64,000 bases of DNA from Macropodus opercularis. Its lineage: Eukaryota > Chordata > Actinopteri > Anabantiformes > Osphronemidae. The position numbers and the translations under genes are program-made. How positions within the stretch are numbered: position 1 is the stretch's first letter; each line of letters starts with the position of its first letter. The notes below the pieces were generated by a model. It was given only the letters and a program-made list of their open reading frames with translations, made no database searches and was not told where the DNA came from. Positions 50,355 through 61,000 of the stretch are shown here, one piece after another. The stretch spans positions 4,905,501 to 4,969,500 of the forward strand of contig CM061100.1 of NCBI GenBank assembly GCA_030770545.1. The letters are read 5' to 3'.

Positions 50355-53300
50355 AGCTGTACGTCGGTGAATGTCCGCACACATTCACGTCCTGCCTGAC
50401 AGACTGTTAACTTGAATGTGCTGGTGTTGAACAGCTGGGTTGCGCCCTCCCTCACTGGGTTTACTATTGCAGGACGCCCCTCTGTCTGACTGTACAGACA
50501 CTATTGATGGCCTCGATGGGTCCGAGGGCTCCTATAGTCCCGCTAAATCAATTAGAAAGGTACTTACTGCTCCAGTCACTTCACAAACATCCTCCAGTCA
50601 TTCCTCTCAGCCTGCATATAGATGACTTTAAAGACAGTTTGTGTGGTCCTGTGACCTAGTCTTACACAGCCTGGAGCCTGTCCTCTTCAGGTTTGCTCCA
50701 ATTCGTAGTTTTCTACCAGCTAGGATCATTAAGGTAGCGTCAAAGAGACTAGTGTGTGGCTGTGATGAGTCTGGCTGCAGGAGAGTAAAACGTGCTGATG
50801 AGCAGTGAAGAGGGCAGGTGCTCAGATCCAGCGATTGTGCAGTTTGCTGCATGTATTAAAAGGAAGTTACATTTGTTAGGAGTTTCTTCTTTAAATAACT
50901 CGACTGTTGTCCATTACTGGATCCATGCTTTTGGCCTGAAAGCTCTCGTTGCTTGGCGTTTATGTGATAGTGTTACTTTTTGTATAAAGAATTTAAAAAA
51001 CTCTCCTGATATTAATATTGAACGTTAATATGCGCTTCCTCTGTTGCATAATAATCATGTGTGCGCACCGCTTCTAGTCATGATAGTTCAGCTTCTTAAA
51101 CTATGACTCTCAGTACATTAACGCTGCACCAACAATTGTTTCTCAAAATGTGTCTCATCCTTTTTCCGTCATTTTTCTGTGTCTCCGGAAGGGGGAGCTT
51201 GTGACCGCGTCCAAGGCCATAATCGAAAAGGAGTACCAACCCAAGGTGATCGTCACCAAGCAGGGTCCCAACCCCTTTACCAAACTCACTGACGAGGAGC
51301 TGGAGCAATACCGCAGAGAGGTGGAGCAGAAACAGAAAGGGACTGAAGGTAAAGTGGGACAAGTGGGATGTGAACAAAACGGGGTGAGATTAAGAAACTC
51401 GCATTACACAAGCGGTCTGTCTGTTACGACACCTTCTAAGCCGTTTCATAAAGGCGAACATGTCACGGTACATTGCACAATGTCCAGCTTCCGTCTTCTG
51501 TAAAACAATATTCATAGTGTGGTTGAAATAAAATAGATAAACAGACAAGTGAACACCAAACTGTTCCAAAAGTGATGCTGTCTCTCCACACACGCATACA
51601 CATGGATTCACAGTACAGGGACAAGAAGCCAGTAGGAAGGACTCGTCCTGTCCTGAACCTGCAGTGGTGCTGGGGGGTCAAGCTCCTGGCTCCACTCCTC
51701 TTCAGTCAACAAGTGACCCACCCAGCTTGGAGAAACCTCCACCTCCAGCTGCTACGCCCGCCACACCAACTTCTGAGCAGGGCTCTTCTTCCGGGGCCAA
51801 GCCAGCGCGGGGCGGGGCGGACTCTGCAGAGGGTGTTGCAGATGACGTTTTTTTGGTCGCAGATGAGGTCTTTACTGCCCCAGGTTCCCCTCAGAAGGAG
51901 TTCCACTGCGCTGTGTTACGAGCACTCAGCAAGGAGCCGTCAGTGGTAGAGGCATCTGAGACAGATCAGGCTCCAGGTACAGCAGATGAAGCCAGGTTGT
52001 GTCTAAACTCTGGCCTTCTGCTTCCTTCCTCCCCGCTCAGCTCTGGTTAGCCTCACTACACTCGGCGCACTGGGAGCGTGGAAATCCCTGCCTGATGTCT
52101 TCTTTTCCTTGGGGATTAGAATCTAATGGTGTTTTTTTTGCAACCACCCTCCTTACCCAGAGTTCAATCTCTGATGCTTTTTGCTTGATTATTTACCCTC
52201 CAAATCCCTTTTGTCACTGATGTCTCCTGCAAAGTCATCAGAGCTTCTGCAGATCAGACTCCTTTCTGTGGTTTGATTGGATGAGGAGAGAGAAAGGAAA
52301 AGAGCTTTGTGTTGAGGATGCTGTGTCTGCGCTCAATCATCCAATCAGAGCTTCCCGTGTGCGGACGTGGTGTCCTCCTCTTCCTGCTAACTTGTCCTGG
52401 AAATGTCTCTGTTGGTGTCTCCACTCTCCCTTTTGTGACTGATTTCTCTAGATGCTAACAGTAGTTATGGTTTGATTGGCTTTTCGGGATGTATTTTATT
52501 GCTTTTTTTGCAGTGTCATGATTAAAGGTCCCTTCCTGGGTTGGTACTGTGCTTTCTCCCCCTCTTCTTTGTGTTGTCGCTATTGAATTTGCAGATTCTG
52601 TGACAAAATACAGGAATTCACTTTAAAAAAAAAAAAAAAAAAACGCTACAATACAGAGAATGCAATCAAATAATTTTCTGCTGATCTTCCTTCAGACCTG
52701 GAACAGCTAGCAGAACCTGAGGATGAGCCTAAAGGGCAGAAACCCACCACCACACCACCCAGCACCCCAGTCAGAGCAGAGGAAGGTACGTTGACCTGAC
52801 ACACGAGTCCTGCCTGCGTCAGCATGGCTTTCTCCGGCCCTCTGCTGGGTGGTTGGGGCTTCTTTTAATTTTTCTAAGGTTTACAGGGGGAACTTGTGCC
52901 TGTTTGTCTTGTTGTGCTCTTTAATAATACTACTGTGCTGTGTTTTCTGTAATAACAGGCCAAGAGGCTTTAAGTATTCAACCAGGTTCTGATTCAAGAG
53001 ACGTGGTTATAGCATCACAAAACCTAAATAACTGTTTACAGCTGAAAAGCAGGAAATAATTTGGAAAGGAAATCATGGCACTTTTATTTTCCTCCCTCTT
53101 GGTCTTTATTACTATTGGATTACACCTAAGTCAGAGTATCATACGTGATACAATAACTATAAAATTTCAGGATGATAAAATTTCTGTACTAGTATTACAG
53201 CCTTAATTACATTGATTCAGCCATACTACATATATAATATGGCTGTTTTCCTTTATGAGCCAGCCTGGTGGAGAAAGGGGATGATTGCAGGTGTAATCTA

Positions 53301-55408
53301 ATACCTGAAATGTTGTTATATAACATATGTCTCTATGTACGGTACCTTTACCCCTTCACTTCCATTCTCCATCGTTGTGGAGTCTAATAAGAATGGTTCT
53401 CAGCCATTCTTTTTAAAGTTTTCTTCTGGTGACTTTTTATTTTTTTCTTCTTTCATTTTATTTTTTTTATTTAACTGCCTGTGGTTTGATCTGCATAGAC
53501 ATTTGTTTCTACTTGTGCTTTTTCTTCTTTGTGCCTGCGATTACAATCAGGAGATGGAAATACAAAAGAGTACCTGTTGCCATAGTAAGTACGTACTGTT
53601 CCACCTCCTCACCACCTTCCTAATTATCCTTCACACCCGTGTTTTATTGTTTACCCCCCCCCCTTTTTTTTTTTTTTTTTTTGCATGGCTTTTGTTGCAC
53701 AGCTGCTCTGTGGTCTGAACTAATTTACCTGTTGGGGTTTGGTCGATCTCTTTCTCACGGTTGTTGGGGGTTATTTCAGAGCTCCTCCATGTCTTGTTCT
53801 TTGCAGTTACTGTGTTCAACAAATAAGAAAAGAAAACAAGAAAGAAACAATAAAACTAGAGGATCCTGAGCGCTCATGTCATTTGAGTCCCTTACAGCTG
53901 TCTGATAACTGGAGGAGGTTTCTGAAGTAAACCTCACAACCCACTAAGCCTTTCACATTCGATAACTCCTCCTTCCTGCCAACTAGTCACAATCCAATTA
54001 ACCTACTGCTCCTGCACATTTGCACATTCTATTAATGTTCTATGACTGTATTTGTCTCAGAGAAAAATCTGGTCATGTTTTGAAAATGTGTTTGTCTTAC
54101 AGACGAGTCCTTTACCAGGTACCAGCGCTTTATTTGAACGTGCCTTTCAAAACCAATGTGCCGCTGTCGCCTTTGCTCAGACTCGCTGCCGTAGCTCCAG
54201 AGACGGTTGAGGCCTAACGCTTAGCTGTGTGGTGTTTAGCTTCCGTTTTGTGTGTCTGTGTTGTTTGGCCTAAATTGTTTTCGGACAGACGTGAGAACTA
54301 CAGAACCGTAGTTTAGCACCTGGCTGCACAGTGTGAGCTTGTAGCAGTGGTTTGAAGGTGTAGGCTACACATCACCTAATGAACTGTTAATATTTTCATC
54401 AGCTCTCCCTTGGAGGGTTTCATGTTCAGTATGTGCTCAGATGCCCATTTTCGTATATTCAAGAAGGCAGTTGCATGAGTTTGCGGTTGGAAGTGTAGCT
54501 GTAGCCACGAAAGAGTTTGCTTCAGTCTCTGGCTCCTGTTGATAACAAGGCTTCGTTTTAACTCATTACTCCTTCAGAGTTGTGCTAATTGACTTTCCTT
54601 ACGGCCCACTGCTGACTTCTACTGCTAACCACACGTCCATGGGTTTGCTGAAAACGTCGCTGTGTTTTCATGGTTGTAGACTTTCAACGGTTTTGTTTGT
54701 TTGTACACAGGGTGCAAATGAGCAAGGGAACTGCACTCATTAAGATTTCCCTGTTTTAAATGAAGGTAAACAAATGTTGTGCTGCAGCCTGACAGAATAA
54801 AACGGAGCCGGAGAGAAAAATCCTAATGAATCACTTTTAAGTGTGTTGCCATGGTCTGTTCGTGTTTTTAGGATTTTGCAGTAAAGGGTTGTTTGTGGAC
54901 ATCTTGTGATTCTTAAAGTCAACATGCGATTTCTTGAACTGATTGTAAATCAGTCCAACAGATATTTATAAAACAAAGCTACAGCCTTTGGATAAGTGAA
55001 TGCTTCGTGTAGAACATACTGTAAAGTGGATTTAATTGATTATCCCGTGATCAGGCTTGATTTGTAATGATTTTAACTCAACAACATAAACCCCTGTGAT
55101 CAAACCGTCTCTCTCCTCCACCTTCAGAGTCTTTGCCAGAACCAACTTTTAAAGATGAGAGTGATGCAGCCACCCTGAGACAGACCCTTCCAGATTTAAC
55201 ACCCGACGACCCGTCTGACGTCCCAGCGCTTCCCGGCGAAGACTCTGCCTCCCCCCCTGCTACCGCAGATGCCGCCGACGGGGAGGAAGCCGCTGATGCC
55301 GGCGAACAAGAGGGCGACGAGTCTCCCAGTAAATCCCCCTCCAAAAAGAAAAAGAAGTTTCGCACTCCTTCTTTCCTAAAGAAAAACAAGAAAAAGTCAG
55401 AGTCCTAG
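43842..55408 (+). CDS. add1: Alpha-adducin
   Basis: Exons: 43842-44036, 44170-44332, 44409-44560, 44690-44770, 44879-45028, 45124-45267, 45355-45453, 45883-46056, 46158-46415, 48761-48856, 48963-49055, 50473-50559, 51192-51348, 51614-51976, 52696-52785, 55128-55408. Phases agree throughout; 860 aa with all exons, about 710 without the 87- and 363-nt ones (human 737). Adducin caps actin filaments and recruits spectrin to them in the membrane skeleton. It starts MNGESGAGVVTVPPPTTAPH as in ADD1. The globular head (class II aldolase fold) includes AALNMSLGMVTPVNDLRGSD, VDRGSTNLGVNQAGF and LLPISPEALSLGEVAYHDYH; the neck includes GEQEFEALMRMLDNLGYRTG. The tail ends in the MARCKS-like, basic domain (KSPSKKKKKFRTPSFLKK), where the Ser of RTPSFLKK is the known PKC/PKA site and calmodulin binds. 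Exon 1 carries 14 untranslated bases (43828-43841). Confidence 0.96.
46416..48760 (+). other. add1: add1 intron after exon 9
   Basis: Largest intron in the coding part of add1 (2.3 kb). It contains a poly(A) run at 47297-47316 and a poly(T) run near 47660-47676, otherwise unremarkable sequence. No additional coding exon is recognisable. Confidence 0.6.
49418..49435 (+). CDS. add1: Candidate 18-nt microexon of add1
   Basis: Bases TTATTCTTTGTGCAG precede and GTGAGTAG follows an 18-base segment coding KMSIWQ. The length is a multiple of three, and the flanking exons (ending 49055, starting 50473) meet in phase 0, so inclusion adds six residues without a frame change at the junction after VERTFTQ. 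The splice sites are strong for such a small segment. No homology is known to me; it could still be chance. Confidence 0.4.
50306..50354 (+). repeat. (TG)n(GA)n compound microsatellite
   Basis: Eighteen TG units (50306-50341) run directly into about seven GA units (to 50354), inside an add1 intron about 120 bases upstream of the 87-nt exon. TG/UG tracts near exons can bind CELF or TDP-43-type splicing factors; whether that matters here is inference. Confidence 0.9.
50473..50559 (+). CDS. add1: add1 87-nt exon, possibly alternative
   Basis: Acceptor ATTGCAG and donor GTACTTAC flank an 87-base, phase-0 exon coding 29 Asp/Ser-rich residues (DAPLSDCTDTIDGLDGSEGS then YSPAKSIRK). It sits between the exon ending VERTFTQ and the exon beginning GELVTASKAI. 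In the human ADD1 sequence I remember, those two segments are adjacent in the main isoform, so this exon is probably a cassette. It ends in a Ser-Pro and basic stretch that could be a kinase target. Confidence 0.65.
51614..51976 (+). CDS. add1: add1 363-nt tail exon
   Basis: Acceptor ATTCACAG, donor GTACAGC; phase 1 at both ends, length a multiple of three, so it can be skipped without frame loss. It codes about 121 residues rich in Pro, Ser and Ala (PPSLEKPPPPAATPATPT) followed by a more acidic and hydrophobic part (ADDVFLVADEVFTAPGSPQK). The next exon (52696-52785) carries the sequence that aligns with the human tail (PPSTPVRAEE, compare PPSTPIKLEE). I do not recall this block in human ADD1. 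It may be a fish-type tail insertion or an isoform exon. Confidence 0.6.
52786..55127 (+). other. add1: add1 last intron
   Basis: A 2.3-kb intron between the PPSTP exon and the terminal exon. It holds the 34-base alternative exon and a C/T run around 53652-53680. Otherwise I see no coding potential. Confidence 0.6.
53551..53584 (+). CDS. add1: add1 alternative exon making the short isoform
   Basis: A 34-base exon after TTACAATCAG, with donor GTAAGT at 53585. Joined in phase 1 to the exon ending at 52785 it reads GDGNTKEYLLP and ends with the two bases TA. The last exon begins with A, so a TAA stop is formed across the junction. Human ADD1 has a short isoform whose tail I recall as GDGCAREYLLP, from the same position, which fits well. 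The product lacks the MARCKS-like C-terminal domain. Confidence 0.8.
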
Positions 55409-57300
55409 ATTAGGGAACGGCTGATTGGCCTCTGCCTCTTTTCAGTTCTGCTTTTTTTTTTTTTTTTTTTTTTTGTCTGCCACCATTCGATCCACCTTCG
55501 ATCAAGCCACACGTACACACACAGTTATGCTTTTTGTTGTTTTGATATCGTTTGTCGCTGGCCTATTAACCTGCGTTTTCTTCGTTAGCGTGTGCCAATT
55601 TTGTATACAGTGTAAAAATGATTTATTGCAAAGGTTTTTACCTACTAGAGGCTTGTAGCTGTGGGTGAGTGGTGCAGTCGGTCTTGTCCACTCCACCAGG
55701 CCTTTTATGCATGTCCATTACTACAGGCCCACACACTTCATGTGAGGTTTTAGGATGTTATTGCCCTTGTTTTTAAACAAGAGTATTAAACTGTTGTAAC
55801 CACTAGAATGTATTGGGATTGTATCACAATGTCAAAGTGTCTTTGAAAAAAAAAAAAAGAATGAATGCAGCCGGAAGCTTGTACCCTGACGGTAAGAAAT
55901 ACAAGTTGTGTAGTGGTAAACTAACCTCTGACGCTGTGCATGTAATGGCATTTTAGCTGGACAGGACAACTACACGAGGTCATTTACTTATGACTGCAGT
56001 TACAAATAATCCATATTGAACAAAACCTTTTTTTAAACCTTTTTTTTTTTTTTTTACCCACAAGCATTTGGCACAGCTTTAAATGACAGGTATGTTAAAT
56101 AGATTGTTTATATGCTGTGGCTTAATAGTTCACGAACCAAATGCGTTAAAAGTCCCCATCTGCAGTCTTGTAAACCTGCAGACGGGGATGTTTGAAGCAA
56201 GCAACGTTGATTGTGGTTCGCAATAAAGTGTGAATTCTCCCTGGAAGTCTCTGTTAGCGCTGTGCTTGTCGATTATTCCAAGGGCTGGTGATGTATTTGC
56301 TACTGGCTGTAACGCCTCTTGTATGAAGGAAAATCTACAAACAAATCCTCAGTTTTCATTTATTAGAATAATTTCAGCCCAGCTTTGTTTTTGCATTCGC
56401 TCCATGGTTTCCCTCTATGTTGGGCAGAAACGCTATGTAAGGTGAGATAACATTTTGCTTCTTCTAATGAGACTTTACTTGTAGATTGAGCCGTTAAGAC
56501 TTGCTGTGGGAGAGCACTGTGAACCTCCTCCTTCACAAACCACTGTTTGGACACTCGTACCACTTTAGTTATGGGACAGAGCTGCACCGTCAATCTTGTG
56601 TCGGACGCCTCAACCTGGACATACCTGTGTAAAACTCTGAGCAAGCACATTTAGTCACTGAACACACCTTTGTGTTCTCAGCAGCAAACACACAATGAAC
56701 ACTGGAGACGCATTCTATCCTATTTTTGTTTAGTCACTGATGTGAAGCCAGAAGTGTGACTAGAAATAAGCTGTGCTTGAGGTTGCAGGGCATTAATACC
56801 TAGGCCATCTCCATGCATTGCTTCCCAGCTTCACTATCCGTTTTAGTAAAAGGTGGGTTGTCAGTGCGTCTAACTCAGCAACACTAACAGGAGGCTTCAC
56901 CTACTGAGATGCTTAATGACCTTTGGCCTTGTTCACTGCGGGTGGTCTGCTGTCAGCGGAACACACAAGCTGAGAATGTCTCCTGAATGACTGCATGTGT
57001 AGAGAGCTTCGAGCGAGTAACTGCCCTTGAAACAACTGTAACTACCCCTTTTTATTTGTTTCATATTCTACTTTAGCTTTACTGTGCTGAAAATTCTACT
57101 AAAGTTCTTATAGTCGTGGTTTTTATTTCAGTCGACCATACGTTTTTGTTTTTAATCTCACAGCTATGCTGAGTTGTATTTTATCTGTCTGAACTACTTC
57201 CAATTTAAATGTCTCATCATTGTACCAACTTAATACTTCACCTCTCTTTTCTCATGGTTCTGCTTCTTTTACAACCATGAATAAAAATACACTACCTTGA
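55409..57300 (+). other. add1: add1 3'UTR
   Basis: Downstream of the add1 stop with no coding similarity. AATAAA occurs at 56222-56227 and again at 57280-57285, the latter followed within 40 bases by GT-rich sequence (TGTGTCCTGTGTGATGTGG), a textbook cleavage site. Two 3' ends, giving UTRs of roughly 0.8 and 1.9 kb, are therefore likely. Confidence 0.6.
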
Positions 57301-57479
57301 AAATGTGTCCTGTGTGATGTGGTTGTTCTTTTAGTAATTGGCGAAGCTCCCAGTTACTTGACCTAGAGGTGACTCAGTGGAAAACTCCGATTGACTTCCT
57401 ATATGTAGAAATTAGATGGAACTAAATATTATAAAAACAAGTAACGTCAAGAAAAAGTCATTCGCGTAGTTGTGTTGCA

Positions 57480-57624
57480 TTACTAACATCCGCCGCTAGA
57501 GGCACTGTGGGTAATCTGGCACCGGAAGTCCCTCTTGTTTCTGTTTTGCGTTGAACTTTGACCCCAGGCTTTGCACGCTGGAAATGGGACTTCAGTGAAG
57601 CAACGTGGACAGTAAAACCTTAAG
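57480..57624 (+). promoter_or_regulatory. nop14: nop14 promoter and noncoding first exon
   Basis: Contains an ETS/GABP-type site ACCGGAAGT at 57521-57529, typical of housekeeping promoters. A donor (TTAAG|GTATTA) at 57625 gives a short untranslated first exon that ends at 57624 and joins 58045. The add1 poly(A) site is only about 240 bases upstream, so the genes are head-to-tail and close. Confidence 0.5.
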
Positions 57625-58044
57625 GTATTACTTATTATTGAGTACTCCTGTTTTGGCAGAGTGCTAGTACCTCGCGTTTTCTCCCTCTCTTTAAATCTCG
57701 GTTTCTTGGCGCCGTTGAGACGTAAACACGGAGGGAAGTTATGAAGACAAACGACTCAGCGAAGTTACTCGTTGTAGTATACGACTGTCGTTTCCACTTC
57801 TCTTCTTGAATGGTTAATGTTACATAATTGAAGTCAGACATACAGGATCTAAGATGGTTTAAAAGCTAACTGCCAACTAATGTTAGCAAGGAGGGATTTC
57901 CAAACACAAGCGTTGTCACATAAGACCAGTGTGTTATTGTGTTCACCACACATTTACTCATGTGGTTAATTCATGTAACGTTAGCCAAAGAGGGTTTAAG
58001 TGATTTAGTCACATTTAGTCTCATCTGTTCACTGTCTGTTGCAG
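57625..58044 (+). other. nop14: nop14 intron 1
   Basis: Noncoding DNA between the inferred first exon and the start-codon exon, ending in GTTGCAG directly before the ATG. Nothing else is recognisable in it. Confidence 0.5.
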
Positions 58045-61000
58045 ATGGGGAAGGCGCCTAAGAAACGGAGCCTTGCTGACAAGGTCCGAAAGACCAAGAC
58101 CTCTACTGAAATTAAAAACAACCCATTTGAGGTCAAAATCAACAGGAAGAAATTTGAGGTGCTGGGCAGAAAAACCAAGCATGATGTGGGTCTTCCAGGT
58201 GTGTCTAGATCCAAAGCCATCAAGAAGGTAAGAGGTGTTCATGTTATCTCATTCATTTACAGTTTTATAACTATTGAACTGTATTACACAAAAAAAAACA
58301 AAAGTTGACAATTTTGTTTAATTTGTTTACAGAAGAACAAATAAGTTTGGTAATTGGTTATTTGGATTTAGATAACAAATAATTTAAAGTTGTTTTAAGG
58401 CAGATGAAAAATACAACAAATCTCTTCTGCTGCAGCACTATGTCTGTGGAAGCAATGCATCACAGCTCATCAGTCATTTAGCACCATGCTGGGGCAGGAA
58501 TAGTCTCCTGAAAGAACAAACCTGTAGCACTATAATAAAGAGCAAATGTTATTGTGTAAACATGTGTTTATTAAAGAGGTAGTGGGCAGAAATAAAATCC
58601 TGTGTTGTTCATTTATCATCTGTAGAGAAAAGAGACACTGCTGAAGGAATACAAACAGAAGAACAAGTCAAGCAAATTTATAGACAGACGCTTTGGCGAG
58701 TATGATACCAAGATGGCACCTGAGGACAAAATCCTGCAGAGGTTCACAATGGAGAGACAGGTTGGTTCTAAAAAATGGGACTAAGACTAATTTTTCCAAA
58801 TAATAAATGTGACACATGAATTATCTTGTTTTGACTAACAAAACAATTTTGCATGATCTTGTGTAGCGTGTCCATGATAAAAAGGATGTGTACAACCTGA
58901 ATGAGGAGGAGGAACTGACTCATTATGGACAATCTTTGGCTGAAATGGAGAAATTTAATGACACTGTAAATAGTGACGATGAGTCGGAAGAGAAAGGACT
59001 TCTGTCAGGTGAGGCTTGTCAAAGTCTAAAGTGCAAATGTGCTTACTGCTACATCAAATGATGTGTGACATGTCTTCAGTCTGTTTATTTTTTGCATCAA
59101 AGAAAACAACGTGACACTGTTTGTCTTTCTCATCAAGCCGAGCTGACCGCTTCCCACTTTGGAGGAGGAGGGGGACTCCTCAGAAAGAAAACATCAGGAG
59201 AGCAGCAGGAGGAGGAAGGAAACCAGCGGGCCAAGTCCAGACAAGAGCTCATTGAAGAACTGATCCAGAAGTCCAAACAAGAGAAGGTGTGTCAGTAACT
59301 CAGATCTAGCTTCGGGACTCTTAATTGTCCCGATCTGGGTCCTCATTCACATTTTCACTTTAGTTTAATTACTAGGTAAAAAGAAACAAGCAATAATGAG
59401 GATATGCAGATTAAGGTGCAAATGAGTAACAGTTCTAATGGTTCTTTCTCAGAGGGATCGGCAGGTGCAGAGAGAAGAGGCACAGGAGCTCACCGAGAAG
59501 CTGGATCAGGACTGGAAGAACATCCAGGCCCTAATGGTGAAAAAGACACCCAAAGCCGACAAACAGGAAGACAAGCCCAAGGTGAGGAGGCACCAGTCAA
59601 TCAGCAAAATGTTGTTGATCATTAATTTTATTCATTTTCTTATTGATAACTGAGCCATGACAGTTCTCCTTCTCTTTCTCTTGTGGTTTCCAGCTGGACG
59701 AGTATGACATGATGGTCAGAGAACTCGGTTTTGAGATGAAGGCTCAGCCCTCGGAGAAAATGAAAACCCAAGAAGAGCTTGCCAGGGTCGAAAGAGAGAA
59801 GCTGCAAAAACTTGAGGTGCATCTCCAGGCTGGATGCTGAATGCAGTGCAAATGGCTTTTAATTTTAACATGTTTTAATGCTGTTTTTTTTCCATGTGAC
59901 ATGCGTCCGTTGTTTCTCCAGGCTGACCGTCTGAGGAGGATGATGGGAGATGAAGTGGAGAAAGGTGCGCATGCGCAGATCCACATATCTGCTGATGATC
60001 TCAACGATGGTTTCATCCTCAATAAAAAAGATAAGAAGACTGTGTCATACCAGGTAACAGAGAAAACAGTATGTTGAGTTTGTGTATAAATGTATGTTAT
60101 ACTCTTTTAGACGTTTTTAATGGTTTTGATATCGTCTATGTCTAGGATGGAAAATGGAACATTGAAGAGGAGTCTGAAGCCGTTGGAGATAAACAGGGAG
60201 ACATTGATGAGGAAGATGGAGATATTGAGGATGATGATCATGATAATGATGGAGAAGCAGATGAGCAAAATGACGACGATGATGAAGATGATGACGAAGA
60301 AAACAATGACGGCGATGCTGATGATGATGATGATGATGAAGAAGTTGATGGTCACTCTGACTTGGACTCTGAACAAGAAAGTGAAGATGAGAGAAAACAG
60401 GAAGATAAAGATACTGGTGCTAAAGGGAATAGTCTGAGCAAAGAGGAGATAAAGGCTCAGCAGGATGCAGCCAAAGCTGAGCTCCCGTACACCTTCCCTG
60501 GTAACTACGTTCACAGAAAAACAAATTTAAAAAGACAGTAGTGTGTGTATATATAGTAAAATTCTTAGGTACTTGCTATTTGAAGTTTTTTTCCTCAGTT
60601 TCATCTAAAATAGCCATTGTTGATACTTCTCCCTCCCATAATTCACTGTAATAAACTTGTATTGTGTGGTTCTTTGTGTTGTAGCTCCAGAGAGCTTCAG
60701 CGACTTGAAAAACGTGCTCCATGGTCATACCCCTGACAACCAGCGCCTCATTGTGGCCCGGATCCAGAAGTGCAACCACCCAAGTTTAGCCGTAGGCAAT
60801 AAGCTCAAACTTCAGGTACTAAATGAAATAAGCTTTAGTTGGTGCATCTGTCATTTTAGTTTACATATAGTACAAAGTCTTCTTTGTTTGTTTCAGAATT
60901 TCTTTGGCTTTTTGTTGGAGTACATTGAAGAACTGGCCACCAGGAGTCCAGCTGAACTCACCACTGTAGATAAACTCATCCCGTGAGTTCAGACAATGTC

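Noticed and set aside
57491..57504. Possible CTCF site CCGCTAGAGGCACTG in the nop14 promoter
   Set aside because: One G short in the central AGRKGGC core, so a poor match compared with the two sites listed.
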